A DNA stretch of 64,000 nucleotides. Source: Nocardia macrotermitis (GTDB lineage: Bacteria; Actinomycetota; Actinomycetes; Mycobacteriales; Mycobacteriaceae). How positions within the stretch are numbered: position 1 is the stretch's first letter; every line of letters begins with the position of its first letter. The notes under the pieces are model-generated. The model saw only the letters and a list, made by a program, of their open reading frames with translations, ran no database searches and was not told where the DNA came from. Positions 1 to 8,388 of the stretch are shown here, one piece after another. Position numbers and translations under genes: made by a program. The stretch lies in the NCBI RefSeq assembly GCF_009604405.1, contig NZ_WEGK01000025.1:1-64000 (forward strand), read 5' to 3'.

Positions 1-1129
1 CCCCACCCCCACAACCCCCCTCAACACCGACCGAGCCCCCGACTCCACCACCCCCATCACCGACCCCACCCACCTCCCCGAAGGCCGCCGCGAATACCAC
101 AACAACCTCCTAACCCGAAACGGCCGCACCCGCTACCACTACGACCAAGCCGGCCGCCTAATCCGCAAAGAAATCACCCGCCTCTCCCGAAAACCCGACA
201 TCTGGCACTACCGATACAACGCCTTCGACCAACTAACCGACATCCAAACCCCCGACCACCAATGGTGGCACTACACCTACGACGCCCTGGGCCGCCGCAC
301 CACCAAACAACACCTCACCCCAGACGGCCACGTCATCGAACGCATCGACTTCACCTGGGATGAGAACCATCTCGTCGAACAAACCGCAAGTACGGCGAAT
401 ACTCGTTGGGCGTACCACCCCGGTACCTACACTCCCCTAACTCAAACCACCTATCAACTAGACCATCGAGAATTTCTCGCGATCATCAGCGATCTCGTCG
501 GCACTCCAACAGAGCTCTTCGAACCTGAATCCGGGCGGTCGATAGCGGCCACGAAACGCAGCCTGTGGGGTAAGTCAAATTGGAATGGCGCGGCCAGCAC
601 CCCACTCCAATTTCCCGGCCAGATCTACGACACCGAATCGGGTCTTCACTACAACCACCAACGGTACTACGACCCCGGTTCCGCACGATTTTTAACCCAA
701 GACCCACTTGGGCTTGAACCATCACCTAATCAAATAGCATATCCACACAATCCGATAAATTGGATTGACCCTTTAGGATTAGCCTGTAAGCAATTCAATA
801 CCAACGGCAAAAATCTCTCGGATCCAAACCCGGTCCCTAAAGCGATAAAAGAGCAATACGAGAAAATAAGATCCGGGCAGGGTACGCCGCGAGTGGAGCC
901 CGGAACCGGTCATCAGAAAGTATTTCAGGGGCGGGAGCTACCCAACGGAAAGCGTGCACAGTGGCAGGGCTCCTTGGAGTGGGACGTACCCGGAACCGAT
1001 CACAGAATCCTCGAGCGCCCCGATGGACACTTAGGGTACGTGATAAATCACGATTACAGCTCGCCATTCTTGTTTCCGGGGCCATGGTACCCTGAAGGCG
1101 GGAAAATACCGAAACGCCTCGGCGGGTAA
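1..1129 (+). CDS. RHS/YD-repeat protein, C-terminal part, with ribonuclease-like toxin tip (5' partial)
   Basis: The frame starting at base 2 is open from the window edge to a TAA at 1127-1129, so the start lies outside the window. YD-type repeats (RYHYDQAGRL, YTYDALGRR) lead into an RHS core ending at the usual junction motif DPLGLA near 770-784. RHS proteins encapsulate a C-terminal toxin released after that motif. The roughly 115-residue tip contains LEWDVPG, HRILER and NHDYSS. These can be laid over the Glu, Arg and His active-site positions of the barnase/RNase Sa family, although one usual Arg is missing. The barstar-type gene 31 bases downstream supports this reading. Wobble usage changes from strongly C-ending before about base 360 to much lower GC in the tip, as expected for an exchangeable toxin cassette. 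The RHS assignment is firm; the nuclease type is inferred. Confidence 0.85.
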   Translation, partial: PTPTTPLNTDRAPDSTTPITDPTHLPEGRREYHNNLLTRNGRTRYHYDQAGRLIRKEITRLSRKPDIWHYRYNAFDQLTDIQTPDHQWWHYTYDALGRRTTKQHLTPDGHVIERIDFTWDENHLVEQTASTANTRWAYHPGTYTPLTQTTYQLDHREFLAIISDLVGTPTELFEPESGRSIAATKRSLWGKSNWNGAASTPLQFPGQIYDTESGLHYNHQRYYDPGSARFLTQDPLGLEPSPNQIAYPHNPINWIDPLGLACKQFNTNGKNLSDPNPVPKAIKEQYEKIRSGQGTPRVEPGTGHQKVFQGRELPNGKRAQWQGSLEWDVPGTDHRILERPDGHLGYVINHDYSSPFLFPGPWYPEGGKIPKRLGG

Positions 1130-1160
1130 TCACCAGGTCATACTTATCGAGAGGGGAATC

Positions 1161-1943
1161 GTGGGATTGAGCAATGCCCATTTCGCGGTCTACATGGAGA
1201 ATACCGAGACCCTTGCTTGTTACGCCGAGCACTGCACCGGATTCTTTACACAGAAGTATCTACCGGATGGCAGATTTCATTTTACACTCATACGCACATA
1301 TCCTCAAAGCAGCGAGTCTTGGCAATTAATTTCCAAGCAGAGCGGATCATCGACCATCGGCAACTGCGATCTATGGATCCTGGACAGCAATCAAAATAAG
1401 ATTGGCAGCTACTTCATAGCCGATCTGCAAACCGGATCTAAGAAGGTCGATTCAGCGGGTGACATGGAACTGACTCTGTCCGGCTGGATGTGGAGTCCGC
1501 CCAACCCTGCTGCGGAGTCGGTATGGAGAAGCCGATACGAAGGTCCTCCGAAAGACCTCGGCGAATGGAAAGACCTATCCGAACTTTTGAAAGAAGCGTG
1601 GCTGGAAGTAGCAAGGATCCAGAATTCTCCCCAGGTAAACGTAGAAACGAAACAAGATGCGTCGCCGCATACACAATACATGATCGATGCAAATTCGATC
1701 GGCTCCAGCGTGGACTTCTTTTGCGCGTTAGGCGAATCTATAAACGGCCCCGGCGGATACTTCGGCGACAACCTGGATTCACTTTCAGACTGTTTATGCG
1801 GCGGTTTCGGTGCCAGCGTACCATTCACAATCAATGTTCGGCACGGAAAGAAGCTCACCGACCGGCTACCACCGCAGTTCTTATCCGATCTGATCGAAGT
1901 TATGTCCCACGCGAAAGTAACACTGAACCTCGAATACAAATAG
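1161..1943 (+). CDS. barstar-domain immunity protein
   Basis: This 260-residue protein has a GTG start preceded by the purine stretch gagaggggaa. Its last 85 residues are barstar-like: the segment YFGDNLDSLSDCL aligns with the barnase-binding helix of barstar. It keeps the Tyr29, Asp35 and Asp39 equivalents but has Ser in place of Trp38. Known barstars bind and block the active site of barnase-family ribonucleases, so this gene most likely protects the cell from the toxin tip encoded just upstream. The first 165 residues form a separate region I cannot assign, with several aromatic residues; it may recognise the particular RHS tip. Base composition is low in GC like the tip, consistent with joint acquisition. 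Confidence 0.8.
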   Translation: MGLSNAHFAVYMENTETLACYAEHCTGFFTQKYLPDGRFHFTLIRTYPQSSESWQLISKQSGSSTIGNCDLWILDSNQNKIGSYFIADLQTGSKKVDSAGDMELTLSGWMWSPPNPAAESVWRSRYEGPPKDLGEWKDLSELLKEAWLEVARIQNSPQVNVETKQDASPHTQYMIDANSIGSSVDFFCALGESINGPGGYFGDNLDSLSDCLCGGFGASVPFTINVRHGKKLTDRLPPQFLSDLIEVMSHAKVTLNLEYK

Positions 1944-1959
1944 AAAATCCAGGCGCATA

Positions 1960-2332
1960 CTCTAGCCGCGATCAGCGGCCCAGCAGTAAGGACACGAATC
2001 CCGCAGTGGTCCAGTGGACTGGATGGCGTGGATGTTCCTGGCGAACCGATAACTACTTCACCGGAGTGCTCAGCTCGTCACACACGATGAACGAGGTTCG
2101 AAGTAATTCCTACCTGACGAACTTTCAGGATGCAGACATCCCAGGCCGTCAGGCGATCACCGATGTGGAGAAGAGAAGCGGCACCACAGACAACTGTGGA
2201 GTATCCTTCGCCACCTCGAAGGGCACTATCGAGATAATCGTGCGACAGGCAATCGGTGCACAGTCGGCTGGCAACTACTGCACCGTCGCAGTACAGGCTG
2301 CGACATCGCTGAACGATTCGATACCCGCGTAA
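1960..2332 (+). pseudogene. 5'-truncated DUF3558 lipoprotein copy
   Basis: The frame ending at TAA 2330-2332 encodes a sequence very close to the C-terminal two thirds of the intact DUF3558 protein at 2622-3149, sharing for example KDTNPAVVQW and NSYLTNFQD. Similarity starts only about 17 bases after the barstar stop codon. The signal peptide, lipobox Cys and first 50 or so residues are absent, and no start codon with a ribosome site precedes the homologous part. I read it as a gene whose 5' half was lost when the toxin/immunity cassette was placed here. Confidence 0.75.
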
Positions 2333-2517
2333 GTCGGGTTCGTATTCGAGCCTCCCGATCGTGAACACCGAAACCGCAACCAGGACAATGGTATTCGAAG
2401 CAGATGCCGATGTGAGACGCTACCGAGCTCCACGAGGCGATCTGGATGCGGAACCCCACAGCGCCGGGCACCATGCGCAACGACCGACGGTCAACGGCCA
2501 CTTTGGGCACGTTCCAT

Positions 2518-2553
2518 CCGGTTCGGTCCGGTCTGGACAGATTCTGTCCGGTT
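2518..2553. promoter_or_regulatory. phased CCGGT repeats and inverted repeat upstream of DUF3558 lipoprotein
   Basis: CCGGT occurs at 2518, 2528 and 2548, that is, on a 10-base phase. Between the second and third copies lies the inverted repeat GGACAG-ATT-CTGTCC (2535-2549). It sits about 70-100 bases before the lipoprotein start in a 289-base gap with no gene. This could be an operator or promoter element; no regulator is identified. Confidence 0.35.
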
Positions 2554-2621
2554 CCCCCCACTCTGGAACACTCCACGGTTGATACAGTGAGCGCAACTCA
2601 TCTCGATGAACGGGGGTCCGC

Positions 2622-3149
2622 ATGCGTTCGCTGGCATTGGCAGTCGGCGTTGGTGTGTGTGCATTGCAGCTGGCAGTGACCGGATGCGGCACGACACAGA
2701 CCGATGCAACATCAGCCAGCCCGACCAAGCTGAGCGATGCTCAGCTATGGGACCCGTGCACCGTATCGGACGATGCCATCTCAGCTATCGGGCTGCGGCC
2801 AGGCAGCAAGGACACGAATCCTGCCGTCGTCCAATGGAGCGGCTGGCGTGGATGTGGCTGGCGAACCGATAACTACTTCCTCACGATATTGAATTCGAAT
2901 CACACAATGACCGAGGTCCGAAAGAATAGCTATCTCACCAATTTTCAGGATGTAAGCATTCCTGGACGGCAAGCGATCACCGATGCAGAGAAGAGCAGCA
3001 CCTCAGATAACTGCATTGTAACTTTACCCACCTCGAAGGGGACCGTCGAAATAATAATTCGACAGGCAGTCGGCGCACCGTCTGCCGGGAATTATTGCAG
3101 CATAGCGATATCGGCCACGAAGTCGTTGAACAGCTTGATTCCGCAGTAG
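2622..3149 (+). CDS. DUF3558 lipoprotein
   Basis: The 175-residue product starts with a lipoprotein signal peptide: Met-Arg, a hydrophobic stretch, and the lipobox VTGC with Cys22 as the lipidated residue. The rest is a secreted domain of the DUF3558 type with several Cys residues (at WDPC, GCGW, NC and YC). DUF3558 lipoproteins are common in Nocardia beside ESX substrates and EspG, as here, but their job is unknown. The product would be anchored on the outer face of the membrane. It is the intact paralogue of the truncated copy ending at 2332. Confidence 0.8.
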   Translation: MRSLALAVGVGVCALQLAVTGCGTTQTDATSASPTKLSDAQLWDPCTVSDDAISAIGLRPGSKDTNPAVVQWSGWRGCGWRTDNYFLTILNSNHTMTEVRKNSYLTNFQDVSIPGRQAITDAEKSSTSDNCIVTLPTSKGTVEIIIRQAVGAPSAGNYCSIAISATKSLNSLIPQ

Positions 3150-3180
3150 GCAATACTAGTCGATGGACGGAGGTGCCGAA

Positions 3181-3585
3181 GTGAGCGACACCACTGACAT
3201 GAAAAGCACATTTGCAACCTTGGCCTCGGGAGCAGAGCAGGGGAAACTCCTAATCGAAGATGGCGTAGCAAAGAAGTGCGCTGCCCGATGCAACGCTTAT
3301 ATCGAAGATCTTCAGGAACTTATCCTGAAGACCCGCAACACAGTGCACGTGAATTCGTTTGGCGATCTTGATTCCGCTCAAAAATTCGCCAATAAGATCA
3401 ATTCCTTGGGGCAAGACACCACAGGAGGGGCTGGCTCATACGCCGCCGCCCTCACCGAACACATCGCCGCCTTGCAAAGCATGGCAGACATGTTCACAAA
3501 GGCAGGTCAAGCCTTCACCAATTCGGACGAGGCAACCAAGGACAAGATCCGCCAAGCTATGAACAGTATCGACAGTAGTAAGTAG
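3181..3585 (+). CDS. small helical ESX-type protein
   Basis: I chose the GTG at 3181 because GGAGG at 3169-3173 is correctly spaced before it; an upstream in-frame ATG at 3163 would place the ribosome site inside the gene. The 134-residue product has no signal peptide or membrane segment. It is rich in Ala, Lys and Asp and looks almost fully helical, like the helical-hairpin substrates of type VII secretion, although no clear WxG turn is visible. It lies 18 bases before the larger WxG protein and is probably cotranscribed with it and with espG. A role as secreted partner protein is inferred from context only. Confidence 0.6.
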   Translation: MSDTTDMKSTFATLASGAEQGKLLIEDGVAKKCAARCNAYIEDLQELILKTRNTVHVNSFGDLDSAQKFANKINSLGQDTTGGAGSYAAALTEHIAALQSMADMFTKAGQAFTNSDEATKDKIRQAMNSIDSSK

Positions 3586-3603
3586 CGAGACCAAGGGGGA
3601 ACT

Positions 3604-4914
3604 ATGGGCTTCAGTTTCAGCGACTTCATGAGCGACCTGACGAGTCAGTTCAGCACCAGCGTCGGCCCGACGCAGAGCGCGAAGAATGCTGGGACCGCAG
3701 GCAAGAATGCCAGGGATGCGGCGAGCACGAAGAACACAACTTTGTCGCAGAATTTCCATGGTGACTACACGCCGGAAGTCGTGTCGACCGCGATGGAGAA
3801 CTTCGAAGGGATGTCTCACGATCGGATCATTCAGTACCGGAATTCAGTAGTCCCGACTGATATGAACTCCAGTGTGGCAGCGTGGGAAACGCTCGCAGAC
3901 ATCACCAACAAGAAGGCCGAGTCCTTCCGCACCGACATCGAGAAGCTCATCAATAATGGCTGGTCAGGGGCGTCAGCCGAGAGCGCGAAGACCAGCGTAC
4001 GCAAGTACGCCGATGACGTCCACAGTCTCCAGAACGCCGCAAACATGGTGGCCAACAAGCTTTCCGACGCCAGCGCCACCCTCACACAGGTGAAGGCGCA
4101 GATCCCTGATAAGGCCAAGCGTAAGTCCACTTCGATTGCGGGCATTGTGACCGATGTCGTCGCTGGTCCCGTTGGAATAGCTACTCTCGGCGGCCAGCTA
4201 ATGGCCGATCATGGTCGGGCCAGTAACACGCAGGCAGAAGCCCGGGCCGTGATGCAGCAGGTCTACGCTAAATATCTGCCTGAAGCAGATAAAGGCGTTC
4301 CCAAAATGCCCGGAGTAACCACGGCCGACAACTCAGGCGGCGCATCGGGACCCTCGAATCCGGCCAGTACGGCGCAAAGTTACAGCCCCACATACAACTC
4401 CAACGCGTCGAGTTACGGCCCCTCGTCGAGTTCGGGCGCTTCGACCAGCAGTGGGACCAGTACGAATCCCAGCAGCTACAACAGCGGGTCGACTGCGTAC
4501 TCGTCGAGTCTCAATCTGCCCGATGCGACGACGGGGAACTCGTCCGGCGCAACCTCGATGAATTCGCTGAACAACACCAGTACCGCGGGATACAGCCCGT
4601 CGGGTAGCGGTACGGCGGGGACCACCGGTGGTGGCGGTTTCAATTCCAGCGCGACCGGCGGCGGTTTGGGGTCCAGTATTCCGGGGACCAATTCGGGGAC
4701 GAATTCGGCTGCCACCGCCGCGAATGCGGCCAATGCGGCGAAATCGACCAATGGGCTCAACAGTATGATGCCGCACGGTCAATCGAAGAAAGAGGGCGAC
4801 GACGCCGAACACAAGTCGGCGGACTATTTGCGCGGAATTCAGGAAGAATTGCTCGGGCCCGAACAGAAATTCCTGCCGGGCGGCGTGATCGGCGGAGAAT
4901 ACGGCGATGAGTGA
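3604..4914 (+). CDS. WxG/PPE-like ESX substrate with Ser/Gly-rich tail
   Basis: The 436-residue protein begins at an ATG after AAGGGGGAACT. Residues 50-170 are helical and hold a W-S-G turn near Trp120, typical of WXG100/PPE-like type VII substrates. A short hydrophobic stretch near 180-200 follows. From about residue 240 to 395 the chain is low-complexity Ser, Gly, Thr, Asn and Ala. A charged end (KKEGDDAEHKSADYL) closes it. The 3' end overlaps espG by 8 bases, which implies translational coupling. EspG proteins are chaperones for PPE-type substrates, so this is the likely client. No exact YxxxD/E export motif was found, so secretion is inferred. Confidence 0.65.
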   Translation: MGFSFSDFMSDLTSQFSTSVGPTQSAKNAGTAGKNARDAASTKNTTLSQNFHGDYTPEVVSTAMENFEGMSHDRIIQYRNSVVPTDMNSSVAAWETLADITNKKAESFRTDIEKLINNGWSGASAESAKTSVRKYADDVHSLQNAANMVANKLSDASATLTQVKAQIPDKAKRKSTSIAGIVTDVVAGPVGIATLGGQLMADHGRASNTQAEARAVMQQVYAKYLPEADKGVPKMPGVTTADNSGGASGPSNPASTAQSYSPTYNSNASSYGPSSSSGASTSSGTSTNPSSYNSGSTAYSSSLNLPDATTGNSSGATSMNSLNNTSTAGYSPSGSGTAGTTGGGGFNSSATGGGLGSSIPGTNSGTNSAATAANAANAAKSTNGLNSMMPHGQSKKEGDDAEHKSADYLRGIQEELLGPEQKFLPGGVIGGEYGDE

Positions 4915-5674
4915 GGCGTGGCTGCTCTCGCAGCTCGAATTCCATCTGGTGTGGCAGGCGATCGATCGGGATCGGATGCCGTTTCCGATCGAATTCCGGA
5001 ACGATGCCGAGGTGCTGCTCGATTTCGAGCGTGAATGTGCCGCTGCGCGAACGAAACTCGTCGCGCTGCTGAAGGACGAGCCGGATCTGCACCGGGCGCT
5101 GCAGGCGCTCGCGCGGCCGAAGGTGCGGGTGGAGATGTTCGGTATCCGGCGCGACGGACGCGATCGGATGGTGCGGATGCACACCGGTATCGATGACGGT
5201 GTCGGTGCGGTGTTGGTCCAAGAGCCCGGTGCCGCAACGGATCTCGATGCCGCCGGGGATATCCGGGTGTACCTGCACACCCCGGCCGAGGCGCTCAGAC
5301 GCATGGTCTCGCTGCTGCCTGCCGTCCGGCCGGGCACCGCGCACGGCGTCTCGATCAACCGCCTCGACATGGTCGCGCCGGAAACCTGGAGCGCCGCGGA
5401 CGCTCGCAGCCCTCGCGAACAGGTCAACCGCTTCCTGCGCCGCCCCTACCGCACCTATCTGGAAATCAAGGTCGACCAGGGCCCCGCGCTCGACGGCTGG
5501 CAGCAGACCGGCCGCCACCTGCACGTGGTCGACTTCGAGGAGGAGGGCCGCTATCTGCTGTCCCTCGGCAACCGCATTGAGGCCAAACCCCTCACCGCGG
5601 CCGAACTCCTCGCCCGCATCCAGCGCGCCATCGACCGCACTCTCGATCAGGAACGCACGTCGGCCTGGAGCTGA
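4907..5674 (+). CDS. espG: ESX secretion-associated protein EspG family
   Basis: This 255-residue product matches the EspG family in length and pattern: an N-terminal WLLSQLEFHLVWQA segment and a C-terminal TGRHLHVVDFEEEGRYLL segment. EspG proteins are cytosolic chaperones that bind the tip of PE/PPE-type heterodimers and keep them soluble for the ESX machinery. The start overlaps the end of the WxG/PPE-like gene by 8 bases, marking the two as a chaperone/client pair. No ESX core genes (EccC, EccD, MycP) are in the window, so the pair must use a secretion system encoded elsewhere. Confidence 0.8.
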   Translation: MSEAWLLSQLEFHLVWQAIDRDRMPFPIEFRNDAEVLLDFERECAAARTKLVALLKDEPDLHRALQALARPKVRVEMFGIRRDGRDRMVRMHTGIDDGVGAVLVQEPGAATDLDAAGDIRVYLHTPAEALRRMVSLLPAVRPGTAHGVSINRLDMVAPETWSAADARSPREQVNRFLRRPYRTYLEIKVDQGPALDGWQQTGRHLHVVDFEEEGRYLLSLGNRIEAKPLTAAELLARIQRAIDRTLDQERTSAWS

Positions 5675-5769
5675 CCGCACCCCGGGCTCGGCCGCAGCCC
5701 AGGTTTCCGGCTCGAACCCGCCCTGGGAGGCAGACGAAATCGCCAGCTGCACTGCAGATTACATCGCGA

Positions 5770-6261
5770 CTACGGAGTATCGGCGGCTGTGAATCGCGCG
5801 AGAATACGTGAGGTCCGCGCGGTCTGATACGACGTATTCCCCAGCGCCGCCATCCCCGCCAACACGACCAACAACAAGGTCCAGCCCCACGGCCACTCCA
5901 TGGCCTCCACGAATTCCCAGGTCTCCTTGATCGCGATGCAGGTCGCGCCACCAGCGACCAGCAGCCAGCCGAGCGCGGTGTTGGAGAACGTCAGGATCCG
6001 CTGCACATCCTCCGCCGACAATGATTGCAGCACAGCACTTTTCACTCGCTCACGTTCCTGCCGGTATTTCCAGTAGGCGACCGGCGGCAGCAACCACCAC
6101 CACGGTGAGATCCGCTGCGGCGGCACCACCCCCTCGGGCAACTCCCGCCGCTCACTCGCCCCTTGATCCCGCAACTCCATCGCCGCCTGATACAACGGCC
6201 CCGCCACCAACAACCAGGCCCCGAACGCCCCCAACGCCGCGATCACCGGATTATGCGTCAC
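5770..6261 (-). CDS. small integral membrane protein of unknown function
   Basis: The start is GTG at 6261, supported by GGAGG eight bases upstream. The frame is open much further upstream, across the cupin gene and into an antitoxin remnant, but those parts have no coding support on this strand. The 163-residue product has a hydrophobic N-terminal helix, a WWWLLPPVAYW segment, and two further hydrophobic helices near the C-terminus. I do not recognise the family. It converges with espG, with 95 bases between them. Confidence 0.6.
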   Translation of the reverse strand: MTHNPVIAALGAFGAWLLVAGPLYQAAMELRDQGASERRELPEGVVPPQRISPWWWLLPPVAYWKYRQERERVKSAVLQSLSAEDVQRILTFSNTALGWLLVAGGATCIAIKETWEFVEAMEWPWGWTLLLVVLAGMAALGNTSYQTARTSRILARFTAADTP

Positions 6262-6390
6262 GCTCTCGCCTCCATTCGGGGAGTTCCGACCTGCGTAGCG
6301 TACGTGCCACCGGCACACCCCCGCCCTCGGCCGCTGGGGCCGCGGAACGAGCCCACCCATCCGTTCCCCGATTGATGCCATGATCGGGAC

Positions 6391-6702
6391 ATGCGTTTCC
6401 TCGATGCCAGTGCATTCACCGCCGACCGCCCCTGGGGCGCACTCGACATCACCGAGATCGACACCGCCACGATCCGCCTGCACTGGACCGACCAGCCCTA
6501 CATCTGGCACGTCAACGACGGCCCTGAGGTCTTCGTCGTCCTGGACGGCGCGGTAGACATGCACTACCGCGACAACGGCGAGGAACACATCGAACACCTG
6601 ATCCCGGGCCGAATCTGCTACGCCGAGCCCGGCGACGAACACGTCGCCAACCCAGCGCCAGAGGCCCGAATCCTCGTAGTCGAACGCAAGGGAAGCGTCT
6701 GA
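6391..6702 (+). CDS. small single-domain cupin protein
   Basis: The 103-residue product is a single beta-barrel cupin. The two characteristic half-motifs appear as IWHVNDGPEVFVVLDG and PGRICYAEPGDEHVANP, with His and Glu residues placed to bind a metal. Such short cupins can be isomerases, dioxygenases or sugar-binding proteins; the substrate cannot be read here. It starts at ATG 6391, 129 bases from the divergent membrane protein. It occupies the place where a toxin gene would be expected next to the antitoxin remnant on the opposite strand. Confidence 0.7.
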   Translation: MRFLDASAFTADRPWGALDITEIDTATIRLHWTDQPYIWHVNDGPEVFVVLDGAVDMHYRDNGEEHIEHLIPGRICYAEPGDEHVANPAPEARILVVERKGSV

Positions 6703-6762
6703 GCGCGGGTCGGCGCAGTCGGCCCCTTCGATCGCGTCGCCTCGAAAGGGCGCAGACGTCGA

Positions 6763-7071
6763 GACACCCCATTCCTCTTCCAGAGCACGCAGTTCGTCGA
6801 ACGCCTGGCTCTGCCGTTCAAGTTGCGCCCGCCGGAACGCGAGTACATCCTTGCTGTACAGGCGGGTGCGCGATCCGACCTCGTGCGCTGGAATCCGTTC
6901 TCGGCGAATGATTTTCATCAGTGAGGGTCGCGATATACCCGACATTCCCGCAGTAACCGTGGTGGTGATCTCGTTCGGGACGCTGCCTGGCGTCACTGTG
7001 CGGCCTCGGCCGAGGAGATCGATCATCTCGAGAACGAGGGCACTCAACTCGGGCGGTACGGTCAGGCCGCG
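6763..7071 (-). pseudogene. remnant of excisionase-type HTH antitoxin
   Basis: On the minus strand this stretch encodes a sequence nearly identical in pattern to the intact antitoxin at 9897-10352: LTVPPELSALVLEMIDLLGR, SRPSLMK and RALEEEWGV. The normal stop codon after EEWGVVD is missing and the frame runs on without meaning, the N-terminal 45 residues do not match, and no PIN toxin follows. I take it as a decayed duplicate of the toxin-antitoxin operon 3 kb away. Confidence 0.7.
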
Positions 7072-7184
7072 TTCGACCGCCAACGCCCCGGAGCGCCACA
7101 CCCCCCTCCGGCCTTCGACTCCCGGCATCCCTCGCCGATCAGGCAGCGTCGGCGTCAGCCAAGGCCAGTCGAAGCCGACCACCA

Positions 7185-7328
7185 CCGGCTCAACGCCGAC
7201 CACCACCGCTCAACACTGACCGCCACCGCTCAACGCCGCTCAACGCCGCTCAACGCCGCTCAACGCCGCTCAACGCCGCTCAACGCCGCTCAACGCCGCT
7301 CAACGCCGCTCAACGCCGCTCAACGCCG
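7185..7328. repeat. 10-bp tandem repeat (CAACGCCGCT)n with degenerate 20-bp forerunners
   Basis: From 7231 to 7328 the unit CAACGCCGCT is repeated 9.8 times without change. Before it, from about 7185, imperfect units of roughly twice that length (CTCAACGCCGACCACCACCG type) occur, which suggests the array grew from them. The last three units form the 3' end of the oxidoreductase gene on the minus strand and supply its stop codon. Confidence 0.95.
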
Positions 7329-8220
7329 GGGCGATGTTGACGTAACCGTCTATGCCGGAGGCGAATTCGGTGCCGATCGGCTGTAGGAGGGTGACGTGGT
7401 CGGCTCCGGCGGCGAGGTGTTCGCGGATCTTTCCGGCGATCGAATCCGGGGTGCCGTGTGCGACGAGTGCGTCGACGACGTGGTCGTCCGGTGTGGCGTC
7501 TTCCGTTGTCTCATAACCGAATTCGGCTATCGTGGTGCGGAAGGGCGGGCGGGCGGACCAGGTCGCGAAGACCTGGCGGGCGGTGTCGCGGGCGCGGTCG
7601 AGATCGTCATCGATCACGGCGGACAGGCCCACCACGAGGAGTTTGTCGGGGCCGAGGGTTTTTCTGGCCCGGGCGGTGTGCTCGGGTGGGAGTCCGGCGG
7701 GGAGTGCGCCGTCGGAGATCTCCCCGGCCAGCGCGAGCATGTTCGGGCCGTTGGCAGCGAGGATCCGGGGGTAGCTGGAATCCGGTGCGGGAGGCGATGT
7801 TTCGGCGTCCATTCCGGTGATGTAGTCGCGCATGGTGGCCAGTGGGCTGCCGAACGGGCGGCCCACGCTCTCGGCCTGTTGCGGGTAGCCGACGCCGAGG
7901 CCGAGCACGAAACGGTCCGGATACGCCTGAGCGAGGTAGGCCGCCGCGCCGTGTGCGGTCTGCGGTGGGCGTGCCCAGATATTGGCGACGCAGGTGCCCA
8001 CCGTGAGACGTTCGGTGGCGGCGAGCAGCACCGACAGGTGCGCGAAGGCGTCCTTGCCGATCACCTCGTTGGTCCACAGGGCGCGGTAACCGGCCTGTTC
8101 GAGGCGGCGGCCCGCATCGCGTTGCGCGGTCGCCGACGGCGTACTGGTGAAGCTGACGGGCAGGCTCACGCCGACCGGTCCCAGCATTCGGCGTGCGGCG
8201 TTCACGAGATCGATCGTCAT
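7300..8220 (-). CDS. LLM-class F420-dependent oxidoreductase
   Basis: The ATG at 8220 has a good ribosome site (GGAGG); an upstream in-frame start would cover it. The 306-residue protein has the luciferase-like monooxygenase barrel: WTNEVIGKDAFAHLS, LTVGTCVANIWARPPQT and FVLGLGVGYPQQAE. These enzymes use reduced coenzyme F420 for hydride transfer; the substrate is not evident. It is transcribed away from a LysR-type regulator, which probably controls it. The extreme C-terminus is encoded by the 10-bp tandem repeat, so protein length could vary between strains without touching the core. Confidence 0.85.
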   Translation of the reverse strand: MTIDLVNAARRMLGPVGVSLPVSFTSTPSATAQRDAGRRLEQAGYRALWTNEVIGKDAFAHLSVLLAATERLTVGTCVANIWARPPQTAHGAAAYLAQAYPDRFVLGLGVGYPQQAESVGRPFGSPLATMRDYITGMDAETSPPAPDSSYPRILAANGPNMLALAGEISDGALPAGLPPEHTARARKTLGPDKLLVVGLSAVIDDDLDRARDTARQVFATWSARPPFRTTIAEFGYETTEDATPDDHVVDALVAHGTPDSIAGKIREHLAAGADHVTLLQPIGTEFASGIDGYVNIAPALSGVERR

Positions 8221-8327
8221 GGGCGTTCCTCCAGGTGAAATCGCTGTGCGTGGATGTGTCCACTGTGCTGTCGGAGGCGGCACGCGAGCCAATGAATCTT
8301 CCGCATCAGGTATTGCGATTCACGTAT

Positions 8328-8351
8328 CACCACAGGTCGTCGACACTGGTG
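8328..8351. promoter_or_regulatory. candidate LysR operator between divergent genes
   Basis: CACCA at 8328 and TGGTG at 8347-8351 form an interrupted inverted repeat 38 bases before the LysR start and about 108 bases before the oxidoreductase start. The arms are short, so this is only a candidate. Confidence 0.3.
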
Positions 8352-8388
8352 CGACAACAGTCCGGATCGGCGAGGCTAGTCTGGTCGC

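Noticed and set aside
6262..7206. Long N-terminal extension of the 5770-6261 membrane protein, reaching an HTH domain
   Set aside because: The middle of this frame is antisense to the cupin gene and has no coding character. GTG 6261 has its own GGAGG, so the HTH part is better read as a separate remnant.
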